Shown: positions 12,331-24,057, numbered from the stretch's first letter. The stretch: 64,000 bases of DNA from Austropuccinia psidii (GCA_023105745.1 JALGQZ010000005.1:67597019-67661018); one strand, 5' to 3'. Notes: a model not told the origin generated them from the letters alone. Program-made: numbers and translations.

Positions 12331-13090
12331 AATCAAAGCTCACTTATGTAATACACGTGCACATTTTGACAATTCAATTGAAAATAATTCAATTCCTCAT
12401 AACTTTTAAAATATACACAACACCTCAGTTTTAACACAAAAAATTGATTATCAAAACTACATGTGATGTGTATTAAATTAAGGTTTTGAGGATTTTCAGC
12501 TTTTATACAGAAAATAAAAAAAACTTAATTTAAGCTCATTTAGAGTTGAGTTACAAACATTTCACTCAGAGGTGACCCCACCTAATTTTTTATAAGGAAT
12601 CCAATGGTGAAATAAATTTTATATGTTTATTTGTTAGATGAAAGGTTATGATAAATTTTATTTAACTTTTTTCCAAAATTATTTTATTTTGGGTAATTTT
12701 GTTGAAAATTCATTTTGATTTAATTTTTTCAAGTAAAAATGTGTTTATACAATTTTCAAATTTAATGTATTTTTATTTTGAAATTATAATTGAATTTTGA
12801 TTTTGTATATAAATTCATATTTCTATTTTAATTTTTATTTTAATAATGTAAATAAATTTATTTTATTTATGTTTGTATATCAATTTTTTGTTTGTGGTCT
12901 TTTGGCTATATGAAAATATCTCTAAGGCTCACAAGACTTCAACTGTTAACTTTTGTTCTTATGAAATGATGGAAGCTAATAAAAGAACTAATAAGCCAGG
13001 TAAAATTTAAGCTCTTCTGTGTATCATGTATTTTCATATTATTGAGCTTTGACAATCATGATCAAACACTAATGTTTAACCAAATTCATT

Positions 13091-13171
13091 GGGACTTTGT
13101 GGCTTGCATATGTGGCTTTAATTTCTTCCAAAACTTTCATTTTTAACTTCAACTTCTGACCTATCACCAAG
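13091..13171 (-). other. Coding-like stretch next to right TIR, copy 1
   Basis: On the minus strand this reads a peptide containing VLEEIKATYASHK. The matching place in the second family member (about 50739-50815, minus) reads VLEELQATYESHK. Conservation at the protein level beside the terminal repeat hints at an exon of an element-encoded protein. Homologous DNA alone could also explain it. Confidence 0.3.
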
Positions 13172-13176
13172 GTAAA

Positions 13177-13225
13177 ATTCTAAATGCAACACCTGCTGTC
13201 AGGTGCAGCCAATTTTCTCATGGTG
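13177..13225 (-). repeat. Right terminal inverted repeat, copy 1
   Basis: Reverse complement starts CACCATGAGAAAATTGG and continues through the CACCTGACAGCAGGTG palindrome. Followed by the AAT target duplication at 13226-13228. Confidence 0.7.
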
Positions 13226-13228
13226 AAT

Positions 13229-14395
13229 GGTGCTGAAAATTATAAAAAGGCCTTGATGAATATTCTTAAATATGCACATAGTACTGGAAATTTGTTAAAT
13301 TAATACTTTTATTTTGGTCTAGGCTAATTTTGTATTGTGATTATTTACTGTTTTAAAATATTTCTTCCTCCCAAAAATACAAAATTCCCTACAATATCAA
13401 GTGCTGGAACACAATGCAAATTTTTATCCTCAAATTGTGAGTCCTTCTCCATCTATCCTGAAAAGTACCATTTATAATTTGACTGAATGTTCACAAAAAA
13501 CTCTTGTTATGAGTGGAATTTCCTTACATGTTTTATGCTGATATTTTACATGGGTCCTTTAATCCCTCCATCATTTATAAATACTCAAAGGTGCTCTGTT
13601 ACTTCCTCCTGGTATGTCCAAGTTATTTGTGCTTGATAAAATTCCACAGAGTTTGTTTCTCATCAAAGTATCCCAAGTGGTGGTGACAAAGGTTGTAAGA
13701 AGTATTTTAGCAATATCCAAATATCTTCCATAATATCTCCTAATCCATTGCATTCTCTTCCTGGAAATAATTCCACAAACTAATCAATTTTTGGTGTTAA
13801 TCTGGCATATTTTATGATGAATTTATTGAGGTCTTGAAAATAATGAATTATTATAATGTTTCCATTGGGGTTTGCCACAAAAAATACTGGGCTGTTACAG
13901 CGTGATTTTGATTTCTAATAGAACCCTATACATACTATTTCTCTGAATAGCTAAATGAATTGAGGTAAAATTGATTTTGGTATTGGTATTGGTTTCCTTT
14001 GCCATGGCCCATGTGGTATAGCTGGTCTTTTAAAAGGCTTTGCATAATAATGTTTAAGTAATCCCCTTTTTTCTTCACAAATGCTATAGAATTTTCCCTT
14101 AGTAACATAACATTTTTTCTTCTTCAGATAACCATCCAGATGGTTCAAAATTCATCATTTCAATTATTTCTTCTGTGACTTTCTATTATTTGATAAATAG
14201 AGGTGGGTTAGGTGATACAGGTGTCTCATATAGATCTCTTGATAATTAAGGTCTTTGCAAGGGTGGATTAAGATCTTGAGGCATAGCTTTATTGACTGAT
14301 ATAGCCTTCTTGAGTACTGATTTATATCTTTCTGAATTGTCTTGCTTCCATTATTATTGAGCTTATTGAAAGTATCAATTGATAATATGATTTGT
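13229..14395 (-). pseudogene. Ty3 reverse transcriptase relic, N-terminal part
   Basis: Minus-strand reading. A linker contains RYKSVLKKA and MPQDLNPPLQRP (about 14380-14290), then PSGWLSEEEKML. WAMAKE stands where the family has a WQRKPIPIP-like motif, whose remains read RKPIPIPKSI in the adjacent frame. SIFFVANPNGN and CNGLGDIMEDI follow. Then come the DDG of the catalytic loop (near 13560), HCVPALDIVG and LCAYLRIFIKAF (near 13270). The frame stops at the inserted TIR element and resumes at 4834 on the other side. Numerous stops show long inactivity. This is a Ty3-type Pol of the same clade as the RNase H/integrase relic at 2.9-4.8 kb. Confidence 0.75.
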
Positions 14396-14734
14396 TATAA
14401 TTTTCAGGCTTTCAGTGAAAATAAAACAGTCTATTTAGTATATTTTACTTTTTTTTCAAAATCAAATTTGAGTTTTAGTTTCAAGCCATACAAGGACTGT
14501 TCCTCTAGATGGACAAAACCCACTATATTAGGTATACCAAATCCTGAAGGTTAATGTCATACAAGGACATTTAAAAACCCTATCCCAGAATCACACAAGG
14601 GATCAGTTCACTGTCTTGCTGAGTAAAAAAAAGATTAAAATTAATAGTTTTATTTTGATTGAATATTCTTCACTTTTGTTGTTACTATAAAAATCTTCAT
14701 GTTTTTTATTTTACTTGCATTTCCAGCCCTCTGG

Positions 14735-15325
14735 TGTGCTACACCTGTAGTTTGAGTCATACAAAGACATGTTTTGGCCATTTTGGGACAACTCTGGAGT
14801 TTGTAGTCATAAAAGTACTAATTTTGGCCTTAAGGTTTTTACCCTGTAGTTCAAAGCAACAAAAAGACTAATGTTTGACATCTGGGAACTGCCTTGCAGT
14901 TTAAAGTCATACAAGGACTAATATCTAGCTTTCAGGTTGCTACTTTTTAGTTTGAAGTTGTACAAGGACAAATTTTAGCCTTCAGGCTGCTACCCTGTAG
15001 TTTAAAGTCATACACAGACTAATTTTAGCCTTAAGGTTTCCAACCTTCAGTTTAGAGTCATACAAGGACCAATTTCAGCCTTCAGGCTGCCACCCTACAG
15101 TTTGAAGTCATGAAAGGACTAATCTTAGCCTTAATGTTGCTTCCCTGTAGTTGAAAGTTGTAAAAGGACTAATCTTAGCCTTAAGGTTCCTACCCTGTAG
15201 TTTAAAGTCATACAAGGACTAATATTAGACTTAAGCTTGCTACCCTGCACTTTAAAGTCACAGAAGGACTAATCTTAGCCTTAAGGTTTCTCCCCCGTAG
15301 TTCAGAGTCATACAAGGACTAAAAT
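14735..15325. repeat. Minisatellite with 50-bp period, about 12 units
   Basis: Units start with GTCATACAAGGACTAAT and continue TTAGCCTTAAGG, then a TACCCTGTAGTTTAAA-like end. Starts at 14906, 14957, 15007, 15057, 15107, 15157, 15207, 15257 and 15307 show a strict 50-51-bp spacing. More diverged units lie upstream to about 14735, and isolated words (CATACAAGGAC) reach back to about 14490. No coding frame is kept, since 50 is not a multiple of three. It could be a subterminal repeat of a CACTA-like element encoding the Tnp2 relic; that is inference. Confidence 0.85.
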
Positions 15326-15890
15326 TTCTTTAATATTCTTGTTGATGTATTTGATAATTTAATATTGAGAAAACCCCTTTTTTGATGTTTTGTAAGAGAA
15401 ATTTTGAAAACTTGTTGACTCAGTGGGTGATGTGAGGAGTGATGTTATAAGCAAAAGCAGTTTAGTGGTTAGTGAATCAATTTTCACTCCAAACTGTGTG
15501 AATACTGGTGTTATTACATGTCAAATGTCACCCTGTTGTTTCTACTGTTGCATGTGTGGATAGGGTCCATTTAATTTAATTACAGTTGACCACACAAAAA
15601 AGAAATTATCCCAAACAGTAAATGTCAATGAAATCTACCCCCCCAACCAAAACCATGGACCTCATCTTTTACCAGTGCTGCTATTTACTCACCACAATTA
15701 ACTGTCAAAACCTATCTCATGCTAAATTCACAATGCCTCATAAGTCCTATCTCCATTTTGTGTTTCCTCCCTTTCATTCTCATTTCAATTGTTGTATTTT
15801 TTATTAAATCCTAAATCATACTCACCTGAGATTTACTTTCTTCACAAAACTAACTCAATTTCCATCTCAATTTTTCAAAACTCTTGATGG
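15326..15890. other. No gene recognised
   Basis: Mixed sequence between the minisatellite and a decayed gene. Contains pyrimidine-rich tracts and a TGTGTGGATAGGG...CCACACA inverted pair near 15552-15597. Could be upstream region of the gene that follows. Confidence 0.25.
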
Positions 15891-17711
15891 CCTCCACAAA
15901 CCCCACAACTACTACTAAACAAGTTGCATCAGGAGACCTTAGCATGTAGCAAGTACTTCTTTCAATAATGAAAAATCAAAAATAAAATCTCTTTGACTTT
16001 CTCCATGCTGAGAGAGGATTTCAACAAGCTCAAAATTAGCCCACTACATTCCAAGAAAGAAATGCCAATTACTTCTCAAACCCCTCACAAAAAAATTGAG
16101 GAATGAAGCCATTACTAAAAGCTCTCAGTCTGAACCACCTGAATCAAAGGTTATTACCCAAAAAAAGCCAAACCCAAGGTCAGAAAAATAACAATCCTCC
16201 ACAAAGAGTACTACTCCATCATCCAAGACTCCTGTTAAACGTAATCCTTTGAAAATGAAGTCTAGGGATTAACCCCCCTAAATAAAAGGGTGTAAAGGTA
16301 ATTTTATCTTTTTCAAATCATCATTTTGTTAGAGTATTAATTGAATTTCATTATTCATGATTCTTTTTTATAAATATGTACCAACTATACAGAATATAGC
16401 TGAAAAAGATGCTACCCCATTTGAAACTTCTTGAGAAACACTTATGCAATTTTATTACATGTTTCCCACTCCAAAGACCTCAACAATTCTTTGAAAGACT
16501 GCATTAAGATCCCTTCTCTTGAAAATGAAGAAAATTTGAAAGCGCTAGCAGCAAAAAAACTCCAAACAGAAAAGTTAGCCCATGGAGTCTCAAGGATTGA
16601 TGCATCATATCAGTCCTATATTCAAGGTGCACTTGCATGCCTAGGACTTTCAATATGAACCCCAAACCTTGCACATAATAGTGAGGATCTGTAAATTGTG
16701 GCTTTCCAAATTTTGGAAATAAAAGAGATACAAAACATTTCTGCAGCTGGACAGTTAAACAACAAAAATTTCAACCTTGCCTTCATAATGCAAACAGGCA
16801 TATTTAAAACATCCTAAAATTACTTTGTTCACTACTTTATGAAGGCACAGTATTACAAGGAAGAAAAATTAGGGGCTAGTTTCAAGGCTGCAGGTGCCAA
16901 TAATTCCATCAATAAGAGACGTTAAAGGGTAAGCTGAAGGTTTTTTATATTGAACTAATTTTAATGGCTCAAATTTGATTGTAGCTCTGAAATTCCCAGT
17001 CGGAATTTGCAATTATACAGAAATTTCCAAACAGATATTGCCAAGCTATTGAAGACATCAAAATTCACAGTGATGACAAAGCTAACCCAAAGAGGGATAT
17101 TTATATTTCAAAAAGACTTCCTTACTTCTACAAAAAGGCTAATATCTTTTCTGAAAGCTGGATGAAGAAATATCAAAATATCACAAGAACATGGGAACAG
17201 CCAGTTGGCTCTGCACACAAGCTCTATTTAAAGAGCCAATTGTATCAGCCTTTACTACATCACCCAGTCAACTGCCAATTGATTTCTATCACATTAAATG
17301 TTGAACAGCCTCAAAAAGTTCAAGAAGAGAGAAATAGTGAATGTTAATCCTGTTGCATCTCTTTCTAATACAGAAGAATCATTAAAAGAAAAGAGAAATG
17401 CATGAGAAATTTTCTGACAGAGTTTTCAGCAAAACACCCTATGAAGAAGCTGTGAAATATTATGATTTATAGGATAAAGGGGATGGAAATGGCCCTGAAG
17501 CATGGAGTATTGATTTGGAAGCTCCAAGTGAAAACAAATATTCAGCATCTGATGATGGGCTATATGAACCGGGTGAGTAAAATTATGAAGAAAATGATTA
17601 TAGTGAAAACAAAGACATCGGTGAGGAGGATGAACAGGAGGATGAAAATGAGCCAGAAGAGGGAATCAGCCAAAGTCAGGATGAGATGGAGGGCTCAAAA
17701 AATATATTTTA
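15891..17711 (+). pseudogene. Decayed intron-containing gene of unknown function
   Basis: From ATG at 15891 the frame reads MASTNPTTTTKQVASGDL before a stop. Further coding-like blocks follow: LFDFLHAERGFQQAQN, ENLKALAAKKLQTEKLAHG (about 16530-16580), EIKEIQNISAAGQLNNKNF and FKAAGA before a likely intron. The next exon reads KRDIYISKRLPYFYKKANIF and ESWMKKYQNI (to 17347). The C-terminal part in another frame is very acidic (EEDEQEDENEPEEG, about 17620-17660). Several frameshifts and stops separate the blocks. I do not recognise the family. It sits in the same inserted segment as the Tnp2 relic, so it may be an accessory gene of that element. Confidence 0.45.
16929..16984 (+). other. Probable spliceosomal intron (56 nt)
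   Basis: GTAAGC donor at 16929 and TTGTAG acceptor ending 16984 lie between two coding-like blocks of the decayed gene. Length and A+T-rich composition fit small fungal introns. Confidence 0.45.
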
Positions 17712-18153
17712 GGGGTTTGTGAAAACATCACAAAGTGTTTTTCTTTGGTTTATTTCTCTTGTTGTATAGGGATTGTATGTTTGAAAGTGTTATATTTGCA
17801 TTTTATTTGAAATCCTCGCTGAATTGGAGACAAACAAAGTAATTTGAGGGTGTTGGAGAGAGAAGAAGGATTTGAAGGTTCATACAGCTATTGAGGCTGA
17901 TTAATTAAGCCCTGTGTTGGAATATTGAAGTTTCAATCTTATAGAAATTTTTTTTTTAAATTTAAAACAGAAATTGTTCTCATCACTCTGAGTATTGACC
18001 GAAAATTGATATTCAATGTAATACAAGCATTTTGGTCAAAATGGAATTAAACAGTTATTTATAGAGAGAGTTATACTATTAAAGGGAGCTCTAAACATTT
18101 CAGCTTAAACTAATTGATAAGCAGCTAGAGAGAGAATGTCATTGGGATAAACC

Positions 18154-18558
18154 ATGATGAATGTGTTAGATAAAGTTTTTCCCAAAAAAATCCCAATAGC
18201 TGGAGGTAATATCAAACATATCCAGGAGGGTATTTGGGGGAAAGATATTCTTTATTTATCTTCTGAAGGCAAATTCCTACCAGAGTTTCATTCCTATGAG
18301 CTCCACCAAATGAGAAAATACGAGATAATTTTCCAAACTTCATGCACCCATTTGACTTGTAAAAAACAAAATTATTTGGATCCATTACAAAAAGGGACCC
18401 CGATTCTTTGGGGAGTAGCCATTAGTGAATCATATTTGAAAACGTTGACAGAAGGAAAGATCCAGGAGGATGTGAAAAATGGGAAAATTCACACACATCT
18501 GATCTCTCCCCCATCAACAACCTCAGAATACTCCCATATACTTCATTACCCACATTAA
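18154..18558 (+). CDS. Hypothetical protein, 134 codons
   Basis: An uninterrupted frame reading MMNVLDKVFPKKIPIAGGNI at its start and ending in a serine/histidine-rich tail (SEYSHILHYPH). No membrane segment, no known motif and no cysteine cluster beyond CTHLTC. It lies just downstream, in opposite orientation, of the Tnp2 relic. It may be an exon of an element gene, a chance open frame, or the antisense of the C-terminal part of the transposase. I cannot decide from the sequence alone. Confidence 0.25.
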   Translation: MMNVLDKVFPKKIPIAGGNIKHIQEGIWGKDILYLSSEGKFLPEFHSYELHQMRKYEIIFQTSCTHLTCKKQNYLDPLQKGTPILWGVAISESYLKTLTEGKIQEDVKNGKIHTHLISPPSTTSEYSHILHYPH

Positions 18559-18689
18559 TTTTGAGCCCCCTTGTCAGTCCACTAACATTAACATTATTGC
18601 TTATTTCAGGAATCTTCTTATACCCCCCACAAGTCTCTGTGTTACCAATTATATTCTTAATATGTTCCCATTAATTTCATCTGTATAAA

Positions 18690-20745
18690 TCTCTTGATTA
18701 GGTGGTGTAAAAATTATATACATGGAAAAACCTCCCCCCATGACCATCACATACAATTGATTCAGTTTTGATCCTGGTAAGTTGAACCAAATAACCCATT
18801 TTTTTCAAAAGCTTACCCCCATTTAATGTCACATCAATAACCTTAGTTTTTTCTATATATAGTTTGGAAACAATCAAGGGGATAAGAAGGTTAAATAGTG
18901 ACATCCAATGGGTGGCTTTGAGCTTTCCATAACTAGGTGATCACAGAGTTTATGGGAGTCTGAAGGAGACACTTGGTTGAACAATTTTTTGCAAAAAATC
19001 TAAAAAATGTTTGAGGTAATTTGTACTCATGAGCCCCACACCTACTCCTTCACCCAGTTTGAGATCATTTGAATCTGATTAGAAAATCAAAAAATTGCAT
19101 TCATCTGATTCTTCTGAATCTTCATGTAGCTTTTCTTCCATCATAGCTTGTTTTTTCTCTTCATAGAATGTCTCATAGCTTGCCTTTTTTGCCCAATTCT
19201 TTGAAATCCCAAGAAAAATGAAATTTCTCTACTAGGATGTCTTCTAGCCAGTTATTTCAAGCTCCCAGTGCAATTTTCATGTGCGGTATGAAATATGGAA
19301 GCCTTTTCATTTCAGAAAGTTCTACACCAGTCTTTGCATGTATGATTTCTTGAGCTGAAAATGTTGATTCATGTTTCAATTCTCGATCCGTTTCCAAAAT
19401 ATCATGGCCCTTTATTTTGCTTCCAATCTTCATTTACTGAAGCTAATTCAGACTTTTCTTGCACCAGATTCAGAATGAGAGCCAAATAACACTAACCTAT
19501 GGATTGAAACAAGATCCCCACATAAAGCCAGGAGTTGGACATACACATGTTGTCCCTGAGAGATGTGAGGTGTCTGTATAGTAAGGCCATCTTTGAGTGC
19601 CAAATTTTAATCAACAAAGGGTTAAAGGCAGTTGGAAATTGTGACAAAATTGGGAGAATTTGGCCCTAGAATTATTGAATAAAGTAGGGAAAATTTTTCC
19701 TTGTGACACATATTTGGGGGCAAATTGAGACAGGTGATAATTAAGCATGCAAAGTTCTCTTAATTTACTGAGAGTTTGTTTCCATGGGTATTGGACCAAT
19801 AAACAAATAAGAAAAACTAAAGTCAAAGAGAATTTTGATCTTCAGGGAATAATGGTGACCAAATGAATGACCTCCATGCAATTCCATTTTGAATATCAGA
19901 AACTATATTGGTTTTGGTTTATTTTTGTTCCCATTGAGCAATTTCATTTTCTATGTTCAGGTTGTTTAAAATCCATTTTAACCACTGAGCAATTCCAACT
20001 GTGTAGTATACACATTTTGGATTTTTAATTGCATCAAGCTCGTTTTATTGAATGATTAAAGAATGAAAAGGTCTTATACCTTTGTCTCATAAGTAACTGA
20101 AGTTGGTTATGGAGTTGAATAGAGAATTATGGCACTGATTTTGGCTGACAGCTTATAAGTAAAGAACATTGGAATATTGTGGCCTTCATAAATATAATAA
20201 CATTTACGAAAACACAAAAATAGATTAATTTCAGGATGAAGCTTGAGAGATTTGATAATTTTGCATAGGTCATTTTTGGGCCAGATATATATTATAGTGT
20301 CTATTTGAGCAACAGAAATGATGGAATAAAAAATTTATATGCAATGTTGCAGTTTGACCAGCTTAAAGAACATGATAAGTGACACCAAAAAAAAGAGGGA
20401 GACAATCACTAAAAGGAATACAAAAATTATGATCAATGGAGGTGAAAAACTATAATGAAGTAGATGACTTACTCAGTAGACTATCCTGTGACTTCAAAAT
20501 GCCATTAGCTTCATCTATTTCTGAGTTTTTAGATTGAATATCACTTGTGCTGAAGCTTGGGTCTCCCAAGCCAGGGCTGAGAGGTGGCTGGAGGTTTAAT
20601 GAATAATTGTTCCTGAGATTGGGGATTTCATTGTTCTCAGTATTTCATTTGTTGTGCTCTGAGATAAATTTCCCTTTTATTGGCTGATTGGCCTTATATG
20701 AGTTGTTCTTCCTACAAAATTGATAGGTACACAGTTTCATCTTTT
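18690..20745 (-). pseudogene. Tnp2-type CACTA transposase relic
   Basis: Minus-strand reading. Near 20740-20600 a segment with CVPINFVGRTTHIRPIS resembles the CxxC..T..HP region of Tnp2 proteins. Around 20270-20150, LKLHPEINLFLCFRKCYYIY and EGHNIPMFFTYKLSAK match the conserved N-terminal part. QWLKWILNNLNIENEIAQW lies near 19970 and CPTPGFMWG near 19540. GVELSEMKRLPYF with IALGA.NNWLEDIL (about 19300-19230) corresponds to the conserved block holding the RLP and MHN-like positions. LFNLLIPLIVSKLYIEK is at about 18860. Order and spacing fit a Tnp2 (EnSpm/CACTA) transposase as amplified in rust genomes. Stops and frame changes throughout show it is dead. Element ends could not be located. Confidence 0.65.
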
Positions 20746-22079
20746 GGAGGTTAAACATGTAATTAACATAAGTGAAATGGAATATTCTAACGGGAAACAG
20801 AAATAAGAGGTAAAAAGAATTGAGAGAGTGATTCTATAAATATTTGTGAAGATGAGATTGAGAGAAGAATGATTTCGATGGTTCTGGCCGGGAGGGTAGG
20901 TGTTATTGTCATTTACCATTTTGGGTGAGTGTCATTGCATGGTGTCAGCTGTTGTTACAGTAAATAAATTCTAAGCTTGTGCACATGATTAGAAAAAACA
21001 CTTTTATGCATGCAGTTTCACTTCCAACTTTTAAATGGGCTCAATTCCCCCCTCTGGTAGCACTTCTTTATCTGGAACTTTTAGTTTTGGGAATAGAGTA
21101 ACCATGCTGTGTAGCATATTCTGAGCCTTGAGAAAGCTTGGTGATGCAGCTTGGTTTTTCTGTGTTCCTTGGTTCTGTCAAACCTAATTGATCAGAAACT
21201 TTTTACAAGTGAGGGTGCTCAAATTTGATCATTATTTGAGAATTACAATACTCATTTTCTGGATGAATTCTTACCTGTGAAAGACTTTCTTGTTCCAAAT
21301 TGTTGGGGCTTTAAGTTGTTATCACGTATGAAGGTTGTGTTTTTTTGCTTTTATTTTTCTTCTGATTTTCTCTTTTATGTTTTACTACTTAGATTTTCCT
21401 ATATATTTCCACTTGATGAAAATATCTTATTGATTTTTCCTTGTTCTTTTATTTTTTTTCTATATTAGATCTTCTGACAAGGATATACATTTATTCTGAT
21501 TTTTTCCCTTTAATTCTGTGCTACTAATTGTGGATTCATTATTTGTGTTTTTAAAAATACTATATTAATCTCTTTTTGTGGCTTTCAATATGCAAATTGG
21601 TTTCTTGAATTGATATCATCATTTGCTGAGTTTTGGGATTTTAGATCTTGCATAAATTAAGCTTTGTAGTAAGATTTTCTCAGTTGAATGAAATGATCTG
21701 AATTTTCCTAAGCTTGAGGGTTAACACTTGAATTTACTATTGAAGATTATTTTGGGATGTAAGAGCTACATTTCTCTCAAAATTATTCTTCTCTTATAAT
21801 AAAACAATTCTGTGCTTCTGTTTTTACTTTTAATTTCTAAGTGTTGGTTACTAAACTGAGGGATTTTTCATCTTTGACCTTCTTTAACAATTATTCTTCT
21901 GCCTTTATTAATTATTGGATTGAAAAAATTTCCTATTACTAAATTCCCCAATTCTCCTCCTGCTTTACAATCTAAAACTCTTCTTAATACTCCCCCAGAT
22001 TGGCATAGTACATCCTATTTTTAATCTACCCATAGATAAAACAAGTTATATTCTGATGTTTCTTCTTTAGAGTACCTAG
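20746..22079. other. No gene recognised
   Basis: A+T-rich sequence. A plus-strand frame at 21277-21468 is hydrophobic because of T-rich codons only. The upstream part (20750-21200) could be promoter or 5' region of the Tnp2 relic on the minus strand. Confidence 0.25.
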
Positions 22080-22637
22080 AAAAAATGTTCTCCAGCCCTC
22101 AAACCATTATATGATGATGATTCATTAAAAGAATTTGAAAATAAATCTCCACCAAACTTAGCTTCAAGTATTGATGGATCTGATACATTGAATAGTATCA
22201 ATAGCTATCCTTCTTTGGCTCATAGTATTCCTGTAACTGTTTTTCTCAAGGCTTTATCACCTCCTCCCTTGAATTACAATCTTTATTCTTCCTCTCCCCA
22301 TATTAAGCTTGAATCCCCAACATTATTCCAACCTTTATCCCCAATTTTTTCTTTGGATAGTGAATTTAAATACACAGGTCCCATAAAAGCAGAAGATACT
22401 TTTAAGGGCCTTGATGAACTGGAATATTCTCCCTTCAATATTTGGCCTCCAGTTTCTTCCCATAAACCAAGTCTTTATCAATTAAAAGGATTGGATTCTT
22501 CCTCCTCCACCATCCAAATTTCCACTGGGACACCTGCTTCTCATCAGAAAACCTATCCTAAACCTGTGCAGAAAAGGAAAAAAAATTACATCAGAAAAAA
22601 ATATCATTTATGGACTCAAAAAAAGCATTTGTCATAA
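22080..22637 (+). CDS. Open frame of about 185 codons, Ser/Pro-rich with basic tail
   Basis: The frame is open from just after a TAG at 22077 to TAA at 22635. The first ATG is at 22188 (149 codons). Residues are rich in serine, proline and leucine, with acidic patches (YDDDSLKEFE, IKAEDTFKGLDELE) and a strongly basic C-terminus (PKPVQKRKKNYIRKKYH). No membrane segment or known domain. In DNA where nearly every other gene is full of stops, such a frame is notable. It may be an exon whose upstream border is the TAG, or a young element-encoded nuclear protein. The basic tail suggests nucleic-acid binding or nuclear import, as inference only. Confidence 0.4.
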   Translation, partial: KKCSPALKPLYDDDSLKEFENKSPPNLASSIDGSDTLNSINSYPSLAHSIPVTVFLKALSPPPLNYNLYSSSPHIKLESPTLFQPLSPIFSLDSEFKYTGPIKAEDTFKGLDELEYSPFNIWPPVSSHKPSLYQLKGLDSSSSTIQISTGTPASHQKTYPKPVQKRKKNYIRKKYHLWTQKKHLS

Positions 22638-24057
22638 GTAAATCCAATTGTGTATGTATGTTTTTTTATATTAATTCCCAATAATTTATTGATAAATTGA
22701 TTTTAAGGATGAATTTGACTTATACTTTTTTTATGTTAGTTCCTTCTTAGAAGAATAATTTGGTTCTGTTTTTTGATGTTTTATATTGGAATTTTTCTGG
22801 CATGATTTTTCAGCTTTTGATTTCAAAAAAATGACAAATTGGTCTTTTTGCAAGAAAATTGAGAATTGAGCACAATGTGGATGAGAATAATAATTAGTGA
22901 AATACCTATTTTTCTTAGCACTGTTAATAAAAGGCCTTTCATTTCCTCACTTAATTCAGGCTGCTAATATCCATTCAGTAATCAATTTAAATTAATAGAG
23001 AATCTTCTTATTATATTCCAATATGATTTTATTTTCCTTTTTTTTGAGAAAAAATTATTAATTAAGTAAGGTGACTAGGCCCAAAATGGCCCAAACTTGT
23101 GCCATTTTGCTTTAATTTGAGGTGGCATGAAAACAGATAAACACCTCTGTTTTTTAAAAAAAGAGAAATAATGATGATAATTTGACATTTCAAAAAAAAA
23201 ACTTGAGAATGTTGGATTTGAATTCTTGTCTTGAATATTGATACATAGCCTAATTTTTTCATATTTTTTCATATTTTTTGGTGTTAAATTTAAAATCAAT
23301 AATATGAGAGAATTTTTTTTAGTTCTTGGTAATATTTTTCCAAATCATTTTTATGAGCCTTTTCTTGAGTCTTGAAGTTAACCTTAATTTTGCTAATTTA
23401 ATTTTTCAACAAATAGCTCTTCCCAAATAGAACTTTATAATATTCCTTAATGAAATTATACTTGTGAAGCTTGCAGCTGATAGTTGAGGGCACAAACACA
23501 TATTCCCATAAAACCTCCCAAGTGGAATTTTCTATTTAATTATTTCCATGCCTACACAAAATTCTTTTTTCTAATATTTTCAATAGGTCCAACAAAAGTC
23601 CTCTTGAAGCTTCCAAATCCCCAAAAAGGATTGTAATTGTCTATTCTGCATCTGTTTATGTATCCTCTTCCAAATAGCTGTTTCCTCAATTTCTTTTGAT
23701 ACCCGCATATGTAAGTAATTTTAAAAATTCCAATCTTGAAAGAGAAAATCCCAGAAGCTCTTTCCAGCTTTAATATTTTTCAATATACTGATGTTTCTCT
23801 TGAAAATAGAAAAATTATTCAAATTATAGGCATGTAATACATATTTCAAATAAATCTTCTCCTTCTTCAACAATTGAGTTTCAGCAGTAATTTCCTTCTT
23901 CTTCAACTTCTTCAATTTTGTAGTTTACATCTGTCCATCCTTATTAATTCCAACAAAGATTTAATCCACATTAATTTTGAGGTTTAATTATTCCCTAAAT
24001 CCCTTTCCAGATTGTTTTTGGAATTTTGTGAGATTATTGAGCTTTAGGATAAATAAT
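22638..24057. other. No gene recognised
   Basis: A+T-rich. Short minus-strand frames at 23062-23299 and 23721-23915 are lysine/phenylalanine-rich and look like compositional artefacts. Confidence 0.25.

Larger units (their letters stand above)
4838..13225. mobile_element. 8.4-kb CACTA-like TIR element (copy 1)
   Basis: Ends are inverted repeats of about 48 bp: C(A/C)CCATGAGAAAATTGG, then TGCACCTG, then a short palindrome (CACCTGnnnGCAGGTG). The flanking 3-bp target duplication is AAT. The element interrupts the RT gene of the old Ty3 copy. It contains a Tc1/mariner insertion (5106-6657), a threefold 550-bp repeat (7651-9299) and an inverted-repeat block (7280-7319). I recognise no transposase in it. 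A 3-bp duplication and ends starting CAC fit the CACTA/EnSpm superfamily, but this is inferred. A related copy is at 46919-50891. Confidence 0.7.

Noticed and set aside
14735..15325. CRISPR array
   Set aside because: The 50-bp units are contiguous with no unique spacers, and the genome is eukaryotic.
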